DNA of 64,000 bases from an uncultured Porphyromonadaceae bacterium (GCA_937921035.1 CALEUL010000049.1:59181-123180), one strand, 5' to 3'; positions 17,601 to 26,602 are shown, counted from the first letter of the stretch. The notes: generated by a model from the sequence alone, not told the origin. Numbers and translations are program-made.

Positions 17601-18352
17601 CCGTCGGCGTCGATAACGGTGTAATTCGTTACTTCTGTGTTTTTGCCCAATGTATGGGTGAAAGGAACTTCAACGGCGTTTTCAGGAACGACGATAGGTT
17701 CTGCGCATTCCGCTACGCTGAAATTGCAAAGTTTGATTGTCCCGGATTTGGCTTTTTCGGAGAGTGCGTGAAAGCCGAAGTGATAGGCGCCGCTCTCGGG
17801 AACTGTGAATTGCTGCTCATATTTCACAAATGTCTTGTCGTTGCAGAGAATTGAGTGGACGGGCACTATTTCTGTTGTCATGCCTTCGATGGTTGCCTCC
17901 GTGCCGATTTTTACCTCTAATAGGTCTTCGGTCTTGCTGAGTGTCATGCCTTCCTCAAAGGAAATGGTGTAGGTTTTACCGGCAATCAGCTGTACGGGTA
18001 CCGATATCATCCAGTCGTCGGAGGTGGTGTAGGCGTCATCGTTAGGCGCCATGCACACGGAGTACGAGGTGAATCCTCCGGGTTTCCATGTGCGTCCATC
18101 GCCGTTTGCATCAATTACTGTATAATCGGCTACCTCGGTGTTCTTGCCAAGGGTATGGGTGAACGGTACTGTCGCGACAGTGCTTTCGGCAGCCTTGGCA
18201 CGATGTAGCACAGGTTTTTGCAGCGCAAGGGTGCGCTCGTATTCGGGAAGGATGGTCCGTTGGCCTTTTCCGATGGTGCGGGACGGCAAAGACGCGGACG
18301 CGACGGGTATCGCTAAGGAAACCAGCGTGGCTATTAACAGTTGTTTCTTCAT
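14678..18352 (-). CDS. Large secreted choice-of-anchor-J/fibronectin-type protein
   Basis: About 1,224 residues starting at MKKQLLIATL (18352), which gives a proper signal peptide; the 12 residues before it are not needed. Residues near 50-215 and 217-385 form a tandem duplication: both begin with VPFTHTLGKNTEV and share DGRTWKPGGFT. Fibronectin type III-like and CARDB-like modules occupy the middle, then a choice-of-anchor J (jelly-roll) domain near residues 960-1130 with DNWLISPAL. The C-terminus (about 70 residues, ending AKVIVK) is a type IX-like sorting tail. Probably a surface adhesin or binding protein; no catalytic motif is seen. Confidence 0.7.
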   Translation of the reverse strand: MKKQLLIATLVSLAIPVASASLPSRTIGKGQRTILPEYERTLALQKPVLHRAKAAESTVATVPFTHTLGKNTEVADYTVIDANGDGRTWKPGGFTSYSVCMAPNDDAYTTSDDWMISVPVQLIAGKTYTISFEEGMTLSKTEDLLEVKIGTEATIEGMTTEIVPVHSILCNDKTFVKYEQQFTVPESGAYHFGFHALSEKAKSGTIKLCNFSVAECAEPIVVPENAVEVPFTHTLGKNTEVTNYTVIDADGDGRTWKPGGFTGYSVCMKPTDDASSNNNDWLISVPVHLKAATDYTLTYKEGFALSSGTEDMAAIYLGADPTTEAMTTQIVAPHAVTVRDFTENSGSFSVDAEGYYYIGIHCTSNKTTSGNYKICDLSVAETNSIVEPAAPGLLSVEIAPRGELRATVTYTAPTTTISGKPLNEISKVVLTTNWAFTREAENVKPGETIVFEDITDIYNGGNNIFKVVAYVGDTEGEPVEIRDVYAGLDNPVPPTGLKLSLSDDYKHVTLSWNPVGETGENGGYVDTSKVVYYIFDAFGSYYDPALATTTETSYTFDYSNITDQDFVAFQVTAGVDETYYSLASTSDIIVVGEPAELPFCDSFTDGYYQQAWVVDPASTGTFMQGTFLDNELQTNTDAEEGVEPEYLNSQDGDNGFFLFLPVEPYASYGFYSAKIDISKATTPVYEFYYQGKGSVIDANVAVDGGQFLAAKSIDLKENPTDGWTLCRVDLSEYKSAKYIQIGIMVTGIHNTDEATWSVPVDNIRVIDLKNNAMRVSYSTIPASVKAGEAAEVSLTLENIGTEAIACATVELSAHGEVLGETKLDTFAPGETAIANLSVSTSLLSPDIIDVKLAAAAEGIDPLTVAGNIAVEFPVYPAPENLEAKADGENVELAWTPVDMAEATKAATRVEDFENPDYKPFTIDDFGGFHLVDGDGDVTYSFLRDYDNPYRCAPMAFQLFTPKKSGMPESYYIDSEPHSGETMLVAWSIQGVNDNWLISPALTGDAQTISFWAKSFTIAYAESFEVLVSDTDTDINSFKVLKAVDVASEDWTEYSVDLPAGTKYFAIHHTSNDTYALFVDDMTFEVAGLMPADAELSGYNIYCNGTKLNEEPVAEASYLHTNAVGHNAYRVSAVYSIGESRPCTEVVVDVTTGISNVSGTHTSITCNGKQLTVKGAAGTPVTVAAADGRLILKGSVAADGQFTADLPAGVNIVSAGATTAKVIVK

Positions 18353-18528
18353 AATTATATGGATTAGTATTTTTAATTTTGTCGACATTGCCTTAGTTTA
18401 CACGGCTGGTTGCAAAATTAACAAATATTATTATGTATGCAAAGCTATTTGCAATAAAAGTGGCTGTAATTATGACAAAAGTTTTGAAAGTTCCCTCAAA
18501 AAGCGACTTTACTGTCAGCGTAATGCAA

Positions 18529-18559
18529 TAAAAAAGCCGCCGGATATCTGTCCGGCGGC
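18529..18559 (-). terminator. Terminator of the grpE-dnaJ operon
   Basis: Nine-pair perfect stem GCCGCCGGA/TCCGGCGGC followed by seven U on the minus strand, about 20 bases after dnaJ. Confidence 0.85.
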
Positions 18560-18580
18560 CTATATGGTGGTTTTGCGATG

Positions 18581-19756
18581 TCAGTCGAAGATGTGTTTCA
18601 GGCGCGAGAAGATGCGCTTGCTGTCGGCTTCGGTGGGTTTGATGTTCGGCTGGCCGTTCATTGCCGCGAACGTATTCTTCTGTTCGGGGGTGAGGTTCTC
18701 GGGAATATAAACCATAATGTTTATAAGCTCGTCGCCGCGGCCTCCGTTCTCCTGGTCGGGCAGTCCCTTGCCGCGCAGGCGCAGAACCTTGCCGGGCTGA
18801 GTGCCGGCAGGAATATTGATGCGCGCCCGTCCGCCTATAGTAGGAATCTCTACGGCGCCGCCGAGGGTAGCGGTGGGAATGTCCAGCATCAGGTTATAGA
18901 TAACGTCGGCTCCGTCGCGTATAAGTTCGGGGTGCTTTATTTCTTCTATCACCACAAGGAGGTCGCCGGGAACGCCCCCTCCCTTGGGATAGTTGCCCTT
19001 GCCGCGCAGAGCGAACGTCTGGCCTTCCACTGCGCCGGCGGGTATGGAGAATGTAACTTCCTGGTCGCGTCGCTCAACGCCCTGGCCGTTGCAGTATGTA
19101 CAGGGCTCTGTAATAATCTTGCCTGTGCCCTCGCAGCGCGAGCAAATAGACTCGGAGCGCATGTCGCCAAGCATTGTGTGCTGTATTGTGTACTGACGTC
19201 CTGTTCCGTTGCACTGGGGGCAGGTAGCCATTGCCACTCCGTCTTTGGCGCCTGTGCCTTTGCAGTGGGGACATTCCATGAAGGTGGGCACGCGCAGAGT
19301 TTTGGTAACTCCGTTCGCAAGGTCTTCCAAGGACAGCTTTACGCGGATACGCACGTCGCCGCCTTTGCGTTTGCGCGGCTGCGACTGGCGTCGTCCGGCG
19401 GCTCCCCCGAAACCTCCCATGCCTCCGAAGAAGCTGGAGAAGAAATCGTTGATGTCGCCATGACGGCTGAAGAAGTCGTTCATGTCGAAGTCGGCGTAAC
19501 CTGCCCCTCCTGCGCCGCCGAAACCTTGCGGACCCATGTTGTGGCCGTACTGGTCGTAGAGCTGGCGCTTTTTGGCGTCGCTGAGCACGTCGTATGCTTC
19601 CGCTGCTTCCTTGAATTTTTCTTCGGCTTCCTTGTTCCCCGGATTTTTATCGGGATGGTACTGGATAGCCTTTTTGCGGTATGCTTTCTTTATTTCTTCG
19701 GGTGTGGCTGTTTTTGCCACCCCGAGAACCTCGTAATAGTCGCGCTTATTATCCAT
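18581..19756 (-). CDS. dnaJ: Chaperone protein DnaJ
   Basis: Hsp40 co-chaperone that delivers unfolded proteins to DnaK and stimulates its ATPase. 391 residues: J domain with H-P-D at 34-36, Gly/Phe-rich linker, four zinc-binding C-x-x-C-x-G-x-G repeats (CPHCKGTG, CPQCNGTG, CSRCEGTG, CTYCNGQG), then the C-terminal substrate-binding domain. It lies 7 bases after grpE in one operon; dnaK is not in the window. Confidence 0.97.
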   Translation of the reverse strand: MDNKRDYYEVLGVAKTATPEEIKKAYRKKAIQYHPDKNPGNKEAEEKFKEAAEAYDVLSDAKKRQLYDQYGHNMGPQGFGGAGGAGYADFDMNDFFSRHGDINDFFSSFFGGMGGFGGAAGRRQSQPRKRKGGDVRIRVKLSLEDLANGVTKTLRVPTFMECPHCKGTGAKDGVAMATCPQCNGTGRQYTIQHTMLGDMRSESICSRCEGTGKIITEPCTYCNGQGVERRDQEVTFSIPAGAVEGQTFALRGKGNYPKGGGVPGDLLVVIEEIKHPELIRDGADVIYNLMLDIPTATLGGAVEIPTIGGRARINIPAGTQPGKVLRLRGKGLPDQENGGRGDELINIMVYIPENLTPEQKNTFAAMNGQPNIKPTEADSKRIFSRLKHIFD

Positions 19757-19763
19757 AGTTTGA

Positions 19764-20369
19764 TTATTTGCCTACTGCCACTTTTGCGTAGCGGAGGACT
19801 TTGTCGTTGAGCATGTAGCCTTTCTGGGTGGTGTCCACAACCTTGTCTTTGAGGTCGTCGGTGGGTGCCGGAATAGTGGCGATAGCTTCGTGGAAGTCGG
19901 GATTGAATGGCTCGCCGGTGCTCTTCATCTCTTTTACGCCTTGGCTTTCAAGGAATTTAATTAATTTGTTGTATATAATTTCCATTCCTTCGCGTATTGC
20001 GGCGGCGTTTTCATCGGAACTGGCGGCGGCAAGGCCGCGTTCGAAATCGTCGACGATAGGCAGGATGCCTGCAAGTACGCGTTCCGATGCGTTTTTGATA
20101 AGTTCGGCCTTTTCTTTGGCGACACGTTTGCGGTAGTTGTCGAAATCGGCCATCAGGAAAAGATATTCTTTTTTCTCTTTTTCAAGTGCCTGACGGGCTT
20201 CCTCCAGCTGATTCTGGAGATCTGCGTTGGCGGCTTCTGCTTCGAGTTCGCCTGCTGTTTCTTCGTTATCTTCGTCGAGAACGTCCATTACCTCGGGTGC
20301 ATCCTCTTCCTGATGTGCGTTGGCCTTAAATGCCTGCGCTTTATTCTTGTCGTGCTTTTTATCGCTCAT
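19764..20369 (-). CDS. grpE: Nucleotide exchange factor GrpE
   Basis: Releases ADP from DnaK. I start at the ATG at 20369 (MSDKKHDKNK) rather than the upstream TTG-type extension, giving 201 residues. A charged, acidic N-terminal region and long coiled coil (about residues 55-110, LQNQLEEARQALEKEKKEY) precede the beta-sheet head with the GrpE signature near the end (KGYMLNDKVLRYAKVAV). Followed directly by dnaJ. Confidence 0.95.
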   Translation of the reverse strand: MSDKKHDKNKAQAFKANAHQEEDAPEVMDVLDEDNEETAGELEAEAANADLQNQLEEARQALEKEKKEYLFLMADFDNYRKRVAKEKAELIKNASERVLAGILPIVDDFERGLAAASSDENAAAIREGMEIIYNKLIKFLESQGVKEMKSTGEPFNPDFHEAIATIPAPTDDLKDKVVDTTQKGYMLNDKVLRYAKVAVGK

Positions 20370-20463
20370 AATATTTGTTGTGTTTGTCCTATTCCTATAC
20401 AAATAGTTTGCCAAAGAGTGTTAATTCCGGCAAGCATTCAGAAATATAACAATAATGTGTGGC

Positions 20464-21339
20464 TTAACGTTCAGAAATTTCGTCGGATGAAAGCCGGCCT
20501 ACGTAAATTTCGTGTCCTGCGAAGGCCTTGGCGGCTTCTTCTGCCAATTTGTCATTAGGGTAGAGGGCGAATACCGAGGCCCCGGACCCGCTCATGGAAA
20601 CATACAGCGGGTTTGTCGCCGCCAACTTCTGTTTGGTCTGTGCGATAGTCGGACGAAGGGGGAATATCGAGGTCTCGAAATCGTTATATAGCATTCCCGA
20701 TTTCATCCATTGCTCCGGTTCGGCAGCTATTGCATCGGCCATTGTATGTGTGCCTTCGGGAATGTGCGGCATTACGCCGGCATAGGCATCCCGCGTGCTC
20801 ACTGCCTCGGCGGAGGGCTTGACAATCAGCACCGTCAGGCCGTCCAGCGCCGGAACGTCGAGCGGAGTAAGAACCTCGCCTATGCCCTCGGCGAGCATAG
20901 GGCGGTTGTAGATGAAAAACGGACAGTCGGCGCCAACTTTAGCCGCTACGGCAGCCATCTCCTCGTTGCTGAGCCCGAGATTCCATAGCTTATTTGCGCC
21001 GCGTATCGCAAAAGCCGCGTCGGCGCTTCCTCCGCCAAGGCCGGCACCTGTAGGAACAATCTTGCTTAGGTATATGTCTGTCGGAGGAAGTTGCTGGCCA
21101 ATATGTTTTTCAAGGGCCGCAAGCGCTTTCATCACAAGGTTGTCCCGGGCATCGGAAAGGTGAAGCGTGTCATCGCCTACAAGCGTGAAAGTCGTTTCTG
21201 CGCCTTGTGCGGGAACCATCTCGAGGACATCGCGCCACCCGACGGGAACCATTACGGTGCATATGTCGTGGTAGCCGTCGGGGCGGCGTCTGAGGATATT
21301 CAGTCCTATATTTATTTTGGCGTTGGGGAAAAGAAGCAT
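20464..21339 (-). CDS. ispE: 4-diphosphocytidyl-2-C-methyl-D-erythritol kinase
   Basis: GHMP-family kinase of the MEP isoprenoid pathway; phosphorylates CDP-methylerythritol. 291 residues. The N-terminal FPNAKINIGLNI with the catalytic lysine region and the ATP loop PTGAGLGGGSADAAF (near residues 95-109) are diagnostic. The C-terminal MSGSGASVFAL motif is also present. It has its own perfect promoter and is divergent from the gene at 21500. Confidence 0.95.
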   Translation of the reverse strand: MLLFPNAKINIGLNILRRRPDGYHDICTVMVPVGWRDVLEMVPAQGAETTFTLVGDDTLHLSDARDNLVMKALAALEKHIGQQLPPTDIYLSKIVPTGAGLGGGSADAAFAIRGANKLWNLGLSNEEMAAVAAKVGADCPFFIYNRPMLAEGIGEVLTPLDVPALDGLTVLIVKPSAEAVSTRDAYAGVMPHIPEGTHTMADAIAAEPEQWMKSGMLYNDFETSIFPLRPTIAQTKQKLAATNPLYVSMSGSGASVFALYPNDKLAEEAAKAFAGHEIYVGRLSSDEISER

Positions 21340-21363
21340 ACTCGTTTGTTATATAATCGTATG

Positions 21364-21395
21364 CAAAATTAGCTGGTATGTGCCACTGTGCCAAA
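21364..21395 (-). promoter_or_regulatory. ispE promoter
   Basis: Minus strand TTTG, 20 bases, then TAATTTTG (21371-21364). The predicted transcript starts about 20 bases before the ispE ATG. Confidence 0.7.
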
Positions 21396-21430
21396 AAAAT
21401 TTCCACAAAAGAGCATCGTTAGGGCACCCT

Positions 21431-21462
21431 ATTGTCTATTTTGCGGATTATGATTAATTTTG
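21431..21462 (+). promoter_or_regulatory. Promoter of the 21.5-28.6 kb gene run
   Basis: ATTG (21431-21434), 20 bases, TAATTTTG (21455-21462), 37 bases before the first ATG. It lies back to back with the ispE promoter. Confidence 0.65.
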
Positions 21463-21499
21463 CAGAATAATTCAAGACAAGATATAGAGTACGATATAT

Positions 21500-22453
21500 A
21501 TGAATACAGATACACCCCGGTCCTCAGCCGGCAAGTCCGGCAAAGGTCAGAATAAACAGACGTTATATATTATCGGCACTGTTGTTGCCGCCATCCTTAT
21601 TGGCTGGCTCGTGTTCGCTTTGGTTAAGGCGCAGCGCCAGAGCGCGGCACTGGAAGTGCAGATGGAGCAGATGCAGCTCGACCAGGCTCAGGAGGCCCTC
21701 CAGCGTGAGTACGACGATCTGAACAACGAATTCGCCCAGTTCGAGAATTCACGACAGTATATCAAGGACGATTCCATTAAGCGCCAGCTTAACGACAAGT
21801 ACGAGGCTGCCCGCCTGCAGGTGGAGAAGCTGCAGCAGGAATTGTCGAGCCAGAAACGCAAGAGCGCGGCTGAGATTGCAAAGCTGCGTGGCGAAATCGA
21901 CACCCTGCGCGCTTTGCTGCGTCATTATGTGGAAGAGATAGACCGTCTGAACAAGGAAAACGAGGCTCTCCGTTCCGAAAACAAAGAAATAAAGGAACAG
22001 AACCGTACGCTCAACGCGCGTGTGAGCAGGACCGAAAGCGAGAACAAGGTGCTGAGCGAGCGAATGACCCTTGCCGAGAGGCTTAATGTTACGGGCCTTA
22101 GCCTTGAGCCGCTTAACAAAAAAGGACGGAAAGAGAAGAAAGTGGCGAAAGCCGTGCAGCTTAAAGTTACTTTCACAATACCCCAGAACAATTCAACTCC
22201 TGTCGGCGAAAAGACAATCTACATGCGCATCATATCGCCTTCGGGCCAGTTGCTCGGAGGAGGCTCTACATTCCCGTTCGAGGGCGGAAACATTGAATAC
22301 AGCGCCCGAAAGGTAATCGAGTACGAAGGCGCCGAAATTGCCGGTGTCTCCATGTTCTGGGATGTGGATACACCTCTTATCGCCGGCGATTACACCGTAG
22401 AGCTGTTCGCCGATAATTTCCGTCTAACCTCCAGCCATTTCACCCTCCGCTGA
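21500..22453 (+). CDS. Membrane-anchored coiled-coil protein
   Basis: 317 residues. A polar N-terminal cytoplasmic segment, one membrane helix (about residues 24-43, LYIIGTVVAAILIGWLVFAL), a long coiled coil (about residues 45-190, rich in E, Q, K, R, L), and a beta-rich C-terminal domain (about 215-317) containing KTIYMRIISPSGQLLGGG. The layout suggests a periplasmic domain held away from the inner membrane by a coiled-coil stalk. No family name is certain. First gene of a compact run with mgtC-like and antiporter genes (17 bases to the next). Confidence 0.7.
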   Translation: MNTDTPRSSAGKSGKGQNKQTLYIIGTVVAAILIGWLVFALVKAQRQSAALEVQMEQMQLDQAQEALQREYDDLNNEFAQFENSRQYIKDDSIKRQLNDKYEAARLQVEKLQQELSSQKRKSAAEIAKLRGEIDTLRALLRHYVEEIDRLNKENEALRSENKEIKEQNRTLNARVSRTESENKVLSERMTLAERLNVTGLSLEPLNKKGRKEKKVAKAVQLKVTFTIPQNNSTPVGEKTIYMRIISPSGQLLGGGSTFPFEGGNIEYSARKVIEYEGAEIAGVSMFWDVDTPLIAGDYTVELFADNFRLTSSHFTLR

Positions 22454-22470
22454 TATCTTCCCGGCTGCCC

Positions 22471-23187
22471 ATGTTTCAGACTATATACGATGCCGTAAAT
22501 TCGATAGAGGTAAACACCATAGGGTCGGTGTACAAGCTCGTGCTGAGCATGCTCCTTGGCGCTGTGGTAGGCTACGAACGCAAGCTCAAGGGCCAGCAGG
22601 CCGGTGTGCGCACTTTCTCGCTTATCGCTATGGGTGCCACTCTTGCTATGCTTCTCTCTATATATGTGCCGCAGGTATATATGGGGCTGAAAAACGGAGA
22701 TCCCGGCCGAATAGCGGCGCAGGTGATTACTGGTATCGGTTTCCTTGGTGCCGGAGCAATCATTCAGATGAAGGGCAGTGTGCGCGGCCTAACCACAGCC
22801 GCCGGTATATGGATGGTGGCTATCATTGGCATGGCAGTCGGCCTGGGCATGTACTGGCTATCGGTTATTGCGTGCCTCCTTATCCTCTTCATACTCGTGC
22901 AGCTCGAAAGAATTGAGAAGCGTGTGAGCCGCGGTTCGGAATCGCGAATCATTCGGATCAGCACAGCGGATATTCTCCACGATATTTCCGACTACCGCAA
23001 AATATTGCATCAGCACAGGATACATCTTAGCAGTTTCTATGTGGACTACGACTACGAAAAACGCGAGACTCGGCTGAATCTTGTGGTGCTTGTGCGGGAG
23101 ACTACCGATTATATCCACCTGTTCGAGCAATTCGAAAAATTACATCCTACAAAAGCTATCACCCTGGCCAATCAGCTAAGTATCTGA
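22471..23187 (+). CDS. MgtC/SapB-family membrane protein
   Basis: 238 residues. The N-terminal half has the MgtC/SapB pattern: four to five membrane helices, GAVVGYERKLKGQQAGVRTF, then GIGFLGAGAIIQ. The C-terminal part (from about residue 150) is a soluble ACT-like domain. Family members are linked to Mg2+ limitation and acid or phosphate stress. The next gene, a cation/proton antiporter, starts three bases later, suggesting a shared role in ion balance. Confidence 0.88.
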   Translation: MFQTIYDAVNSIEVNTIGSVYKLVLSMLLGAVVGYERKLKGQQAGVRTFSLIAMGATLAMLLSIYVPQVYMGLKNGDPGRIAAQVITGIGFLGAGAIIQMKGSVRGLTTAAGIWMVAIIGMAVGLGMYWLSVIACLLILFILVQLERIEKRVSRGSESRIIRISTADILHDISDYRKILHQHRIHLSSFYVDYDYEKRETRLNLVVLVRETTDYIHLFEQFEKLHPTKAITLANQLSI

Positions 23188-23190
23188 CGT

Positions 23191-25392
23191 ATGAATATCG
23201 AAGGATTAATCAGCGACCTTGCTTTTATCCTGCTTCTCGGCGCCATTGTAACGGTGCTGTTCAAGTGGATAAAACAGCCTGTCGTGCTCGGCTATATTGT
23301 GGCAGGTTTCCTGGCCAGTCCAAATTTTACATACCTCCCATCGGTAACAACCGAAGAGAATATCGACTTCTGGGCGCAGATAGGCATTGTGGTTCTCCTG
23401 TTCTCTCTCGGTCTGGAATTCAGCTTCCGCAAACTGCTTAATTCGGGCGGTTCGGCCGTCGTTACGGCTCTGATTATCGTAGCCGGCATGATGGGTGCGG
23501 GGTGTCTTGTGGGGCACATTCTGCATTTTAATCAGATAAACTGTATCTTCCTGGGCGGTATGCTTTCCATGTCGTCCACTACCATAATTATCAAGGCGTT
23601 TACCGACATGGGACTGAGACAGAAGAAATTTGCCTCGCTTGTTCTTGCTGTGCTCATTGTGGAAGACCTCTTCGCAGTGCTGATGATGGTGCTGCTGTCT
23701 TCCATTGCCGTCGATAAGGGCGTGGAAGGCGGCGAACTGCTGTTCAGCGTGGGCAAACTTGTGTTCTTCCTTGTCATATGGTTCTTGGTTGGCGTGTATA
23801 TTCTGCCGTCCGTGCTGAACCATATCCGCCAGTACCTCAACAACGAGACATTGCTTGTCGTTTCTATGGGCCTGTGCCTGGGCATGGCGGTTTTCTCGGT
23901 CTACTGTGGCTTCTCGCTGGCTCTCGGAGCATTCGTTATGGGTTCAATTCTTGCCGGAACAAGCTATGCCGAGCGCATCGAAACCATTGTCAACCCGGTT
24001 AAAGACCTCTTTGGTGCTGTTTTCTTTATCTCGGTAGGTATGATGGTGCAGCCGCAGATACTCGTAAACTACTGGTTGCCGATACTGGTGCTTTCTCTGG
24101 TAGTTATTGTCGGTATGATTATATTCGGAACCGCCGGTATGCTCGTTACCGGCCAGAGTATCCGTGTTGCCGTACAGTCAAGCTTCTCTCTGTCGCAGAT
24201 AGGTGAATTCGCATTCATCATCGCTTCGCTTGGCCTCTCCCTGGGCGTGCTCGATGCCAACCTCTATCCCATCGTGGTTGCGGTTTCGGTAATCACCACA
24301 TTCACCACGCCATATTTTATAAAGATGTCCGGCCCGGCTGCCGATTTTGTGGAAAAGCATCTGCCGCAGCGTCTGCGTTTCCTTATCGACCGCTATCACC
24401 GCGAGGCGGAAAACAGCGAGGCCGCCGGACGGCCGTGGGGCCGAATCTTCAAGTACTATAGCTGGCGCACGCTTGTCTATTCGATAGTCCTGCTTGCTAT
24501 CCAGATTTTGATGCAGCACGCCGGTATCCGTTATCTCGAAGATATTCTTGGCGAATGGGGCAAGCTTGCCTCGCTCGGCATAATGCTCGCCGCAATGTCG
24601 CCCTTCCTTATGGCTCTGCTGTTGCCGGTGCAGCCCGAAAAGGCCGGTGTGAATGACAGTCGCGCCGCTCTGATTCCACGCATTGTGATGATGAGCATTC
24701 GCGGACTTATCGCCCTATTCTTTGTCGTGCGATCGTTCACGCTTATTTATTCCATGCACGTCGGCCTGTGGGTCGTGCTCTCGATTGTTATCCTCTTGGC
24801 TATCTATTTCTCGAGCCGTCTGCGCCTAAACATGGCTCGTATAGAAAGCAAGTTCTTGGACAACCTGAATGAACGAGAGCTGCGCCGCAGCGGCAAGAAG
24901 AATGCCGTTGTCAACGACCTCCATCAGGCTTACATGACCGTTGGAACTGCTTGTACATTCCTTGGCGAGCGCCTTATGGACAGCAACATTCGTAGCAAAT
25001 ACGGCGTCAGCCTCGTCGGTATACAGCGTGGACCAAAATATCTGCCGATTCCCAACGGTCGCACGCGCATTTACCCCGGCGACGTGATAACTGTTATCGG
25101 TACCGACGAACAGCTGGAACGACTTCTGCCGAACGTTGAGGTAGACCTGCCTCCCGAGGACGCTACTCCCGATGCAACCAACATAAAACTTACAAGCATA
25201 CTCCTTTCCGAGACTTCGCCGCTGATATCGCAGACTCCACGTTCGTCTGCCCTGCGCGATACATACGACGCCGTTGTGGTGGCCGTAGACCGTGGTAACG
25301 AGCACATAGACTCCCAGCCCGACCTTGTGTTCGAATCCGGCGACATTGTCTGGATGGTTGGTAATCCACAGAAACTTGCAAAACTTAAATAA
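23191..25392 (+). CDS. CPA2-type monovalent cation:proton antiporter with TrkA-C domains
   Basis: 733 residues. Residues about 1-390 are a Kef/Nha-like CPA2 exchanger with twelve or so membrane helices (LGYIVAGFLASP, LFSLGLEFSFRKL). A second group of hydrophobic helices lies at about 410-560. The end carries two TrkA-C-like regulatory segments (YGVSLVGIQRGPKYLPIPNG and a second from about residue 670, ending GDIVWMVGN). It likely exchanges K+ or Na+ for H+. It sits two bases before purM and three after the MgtC-like gene. Confidence 0.88.
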   Translation: MNIEGLISDLAFILLLGAIVTVLFKWIKQPVVLGYIVAGFLASPNFTYLPSVTTEENIDFWAQIGIVVLLFSLGLEFSFRKLLNSGGSAVVTALIIVAGMMGAGCLVGHILHFNQINCIFLGGMLSMSSTTIIIKAFTDMGLRQKKFASLVLAVLIVEDLFAVLMMVLLSSIAVDKGVEGGELLFSVGKLVFFLVIWFLVGVYILPSVLNHIRQYLNNETLLVVSMGLCLGMAVFSVYCGFSLALGAFVMGSILAGTSYAERIETIVNPVKDLFGAVFFISVGMMVQPQILVNYWLPILVLSLVVIVGMIIFGTAGMLVTGQSIRVAVQSSFSLSQIGEFAFIIASLGLSLGVLDANLYPIVVAVSVITTFTTPYFIKMSGPAADFVEKHLPQRLRFLIDRYHREAENSEAAGRPWGRIFKYYSWRTLVYSIVLLAIQILMQHAGIRYLEDILGEWGKLASLGIMLAAMSPFLMALLLPVQPEKAGVNDSRAALIPRIVMMSIRGLIALFFVVRSFTLIYSMHVGLWVVLSIVILLAIYFSSRLRLNMARIESKFLDNLNERELRRSGKKNAVVNDLHQAYMTVGTACTFLGERLMDSNIRSKYGVSLVGIQRGPKYLPIPNGRTRIYPGDVITVIGTDEQLERLLPNVEVDLPPEDATPDATNIKLTSILLSETSPLISQTPRSSALRDTYDAVVVAVDRGNEHIDSQPDLVFESGDIVWMVGNPQKLAKLK

Positions 25393-25394
25393 TC

Positions 25395-26558
25395 ATGAGC
25401 GGACGCTACGACCAACGCGGCGTGTCGGCATCCAAAGAGGATGTACACGCAGCAATCAAAAATCTTGATAAAGGCATTTTCCCTGGTGCTTTCTGTAAAA
25501 TTGTTCCCGACTATTTAGGCGGCGACCCCGAATGGTGCAACATAATGCACGCCGACGGAGCCGGCACAAAGTCTTCGTTGGCATACGCCTACTGGCGCGA
25601 GACTGGCGATATTTCCGTATGGAAAGGTATCGCACAGGATTCTCTTATCATGAACATCGACGACCTTCTGTGTGTCGGCGCCACCGACAACATTCTGCTG
25701 TCGTCTACTATTGGACGCAACAAGCGCCTTATTCCGGGCGAGGTTATTGCTGCAATTATAAACGGTACCGAGGAACTGCTTGAGGAGCTGCGCTCGCATA
25801 ACGTGAACATTTATTCCACTGGCGGCGAGACTGCCGATGTCGGCGACCTTGTACGCACAATTATCGTGGACAGTACAGTTACCTGCCGCATGAAGCGTGC
25901 CGATGTGATAGACAACGCCAACATCCGTCCCGGCGATGTGATTGTGGGCCTTGCTTCATATGGCCAGGCGGCTTACGAACATGAATACAACGGCGGCATG
26001 GGCAGCAACGGCCTCACTTCTGCGCGCCACGACGTTTTCAACAAGTCTGTTGCCGAAAAGTACCCCGAGACTTACGATAACGGTCTGCCCGCCGAGCTGG
26101 TATACTGCGGCGGAGTAGGGCTTACCGACAAGGTGGAGGGCGCTCCGGTGTGCGCCGGCAAACTCGTGCTGTCCCCAACTCGTACATATGCGCCGATTAT
26201 CAAGGATATCCTTACCGACATGCGTCCGCTTGTTCACGGTATGGTGCATTGCTCGGGAGGCGCACAGACAAAAATTTTAAACTTTGTCGGGAATGTACAT
26301 GTTATAAAAGACAACTTATTCGACATCCCGCCGCTGTTCGACCTTATCCGTCGCGAATCAGGCACCGACCCGCGTGAAATGTACAAGGTATTCAACATGG
26401 GCCACCGCATGGAGATCTACTGCCCGGCTTCAGCTGCCGACGAAGTGATTGCCCGTTCCCGCCGTTTCGGTGTGGATGCAAAGGTTATCGGACGTGTCGA
26501 AGAAGCTCCGGTGAAGCGCCTCACGGTAATTTCGCCACTCGGAACTTTCGAATACTGA
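25395..26558 (+). CDS. purM: Phosphoribosylformylglycinamidine cyclo-ligase (AIR synthetase)
   Basis: Fifth step of purine biosynthesis: ATP-dependent ring closure of FGAM to AIR. 387 residues, somewhat longer than the E. coli enzyme, as usual in Bacteroidetes. The motif HADGAGTKSSLAY near residue 52, the DDLLCVGATDNI segment and the TGGETADVGDLV glycine-rich region are characteristic. It follows the antiporter by two bases, so it is likely co-transcribed despite unrelated function. Confidence 0.93.
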   Translation: MSGRYDQRGVSASKEDVHAAIKNLDKGIFPGAFCKIVPDYLGGDPEWCNIMHADGAGTKSSLAYAYWRETGDISVWKGIAQDSLIMNIDDLLCVGATDNILLSSTIGRNKRLIPGEVIAAIINGTEELLEELRSHNVNIYSTGGETADVGDLVRTIIVDSTVTCRMKRADVIDNANIRPGDVIVGLASYGQAAYEHEYNGGMGSNGLTSARHDVFNKSVAEKYPETYDNGLPAELVYCGGVGLTDKVEGAPVCAGKLVLSPTRTYAPIIKDILTDMRPLVHGMVHCSGGAQTKILNFVGNVHVIKDNLFDIPPLFDLIRRESGTDPREMYKVFNMGHRMEIYCPASAADEVIARSRRFGVDAKVIGRVEEAPVKRLTVISPLGTFEY

Positions 26559-26602
26559 ACCTGCCCCCGCAGTGTGCGGTTTAGGCAGCGATAACAAAAC
26601 AT

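Noticed and set aside
18578..19810. 410-codon open frame opposite dnaJ and grpE
   Set aside because: Sense DnaJ has all zinc-finger and HPD motifs; the antisense frame crosses the gene boundary and the operon terminator.
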